Source of the DNA: a virus
Length of the DNA stretch: 41,927 nt
Direction: 5' to 3' (one strand)
Virus record (IMG/VR): IMGVR_UViG_3300008050_000105
Coordinates: 1 to 41,927 of that record
Of the stretch, positions 41,527-41,927 are shown piece after piece. Under the pieces are notes generated by a model. That model saw nothing but the letters and a program-made list of their open reading frames with translations. It was not told the DNA's origin and made no database searches. Positions within the stretch are counted from its first letter, which is position 1. The number at the start of each line of letters is the position of its first letter. Made by a program: the position numbers and the translations under genes.

Positions 41527-41529
41527 TCC

Positions 41530-41652
41530 ATGACAGGACTATTCATATTCTGCCTGATTTATATCACTCTGATTTCATCTGGAGCCTATCTGGTTTGGTA
41601 CTTTATGAATAACTATGATGAAATTATTTTCAGGAGGGATAGTGCAAAATGA
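41530..41652 (+). CDS. 40-aa membrane protein, holin-like
   Basis: A single hydrophobic span (GLFIFCLIYITLISSGAYLV) followed by a short charged tail (NNYDEIIFRRDSAK). Its stop overlaps the next ATG (ATGA). Position near the lysis gene and the one-span layout suggest a holin, pinholin or small lysis accessory. A bitopic spanin part is less likely because it has no long periplasmic domain. Confidence 0.55.
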   Translation: MTGLFIFCLIYITLISSGAYLVWYFMNNYDEIIFRRDSAK

Positions 41653-41927
41653 ACCCTGCAGATTATGCATATGCAACTGGAAAGATACATCCTGATCTCA
41701 TGGAAGTAGATAGTTTATTACAATTAATAGAAAGAATAGGACTGCCAGCAGTTATTATTGGGGCAACTTTTTTTTATATTTATAAAACTGCACAAAGTCA
41801 TCGTGACGAAGTTAAGTCATGGCAAGAGAAAGATACGGTAGCAGATTCAAGACTCATTGATGTGATTAATCTGTCCAATACGAGAAATGAGAATTTTCAA
41901 TCGGCATTGAACGAACAGACAATGGCG
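41649..41927 (+). CDS. Membrane-anchored lysis protein, 3' end cut by window edge
   Basis: 93 codons are open to the last base. After a short N terminus there is one membrane span (IGLPAVIIGATFFYIY, about 31-46), then a charged helical segment. Alone it would be read as a small holin or spanin-like protein. If the window is circular, the frame continues directly into the M15 peptidase at position 1, giving NEQTMA-HSPTALHAGID and a 251-aa membrane-anchored endolysin. The joined sequence matches the usual M15 opening pattern (E-M-x-x-S-x-T-A-x-x-x-G-I-D). Circularity is not proven. Confidence 0.6.
   Translation, partial: MNPADYAYATGKIHPDLMEVDSLLQLIERIGLPAVIIGATFFYIYKTAQSHRDEVKSWQEKDTVADSRLIDVINLSNTRNENFQSALNEQTMA

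Overview
The window is almost entirely a tailed double-stranded DNA phage genome with a short-tailed (podovirus) architecture, about 42 kb. Late genes encode a T7 gp8-type portal, gp11/gp12-type tail tube and nozzle proteins, gp14/15/16-like internal virion (ejection) proteins and a gp17-like fibre with an S74 auto-chaperone. The early side has no DNA or RNA polymerase. It instead carries a lambda-style set: initiator, helicase loader, Bet/RecT, exonuclease, SSB and RusA. A Gram-negative bacterial host is inferred from the internal virion proteins and T7-type nozzle; the host genus cannot be named. Shine-Dalgarno sequences (GGAGG, AAGGA) are canonical. No integrase, RNA polymerase, tRNA, CRISPR array or insertion sequence was seen.

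Layout. Positions 1-477 (+) hold the 3' part of an M15 peptidase endolysin. Positions 479-11612 are a leftward (minus-strand) early region in at least three blocks. The distal block (479-6893) starts at a good promoter with a 19-bp palindromic operator next to a Cro-like gene, and runs regulator, exonuclease, Bet, initiator, helicase loader, ParB-like, RusA, SSB, small unknowns, zinc-finger protein. The middle block (7012-10843) holds a DUF932-like protein and many small genes, including three tiny membrane proteins. The proximal gene (11043-11612) sits in an unusually GC-rich stretch. Positions 11613-12037 are a non-coding divide. From 12038 to the end, everything is rightward: small basic protein, TerS, a 948-aa unknown, TerL, two unknowns, portal, Bbp19-like protein, scaffold, capsid, decoration protein, tail tube A and B, internal virion proteins, fibre, small fibre-associated proteins and two membrane proteins.

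Many neighbouring genes overlap by 1-8 nt (ATGA or TGATG), so both arms look translationally coupled. If the sequence is circular, the last open frame (41649-41927) reads in frame into the truncated endolysin at position 1, which suggests a circularly closed genome cut inside a lysis gene.

The most notable item is a complete staphylococcal-nuclease-type domain, with all classical catalytic residues, fused to the C terminus of a 1170-aa internal virion protein. Others are a 948-aa protein between terS and terL, a shared C-terminal motif in three packaging-region proteins, an iteron-like cluster inside the initiator gene, and a possible single-base split of the gp16-like ejection protein.
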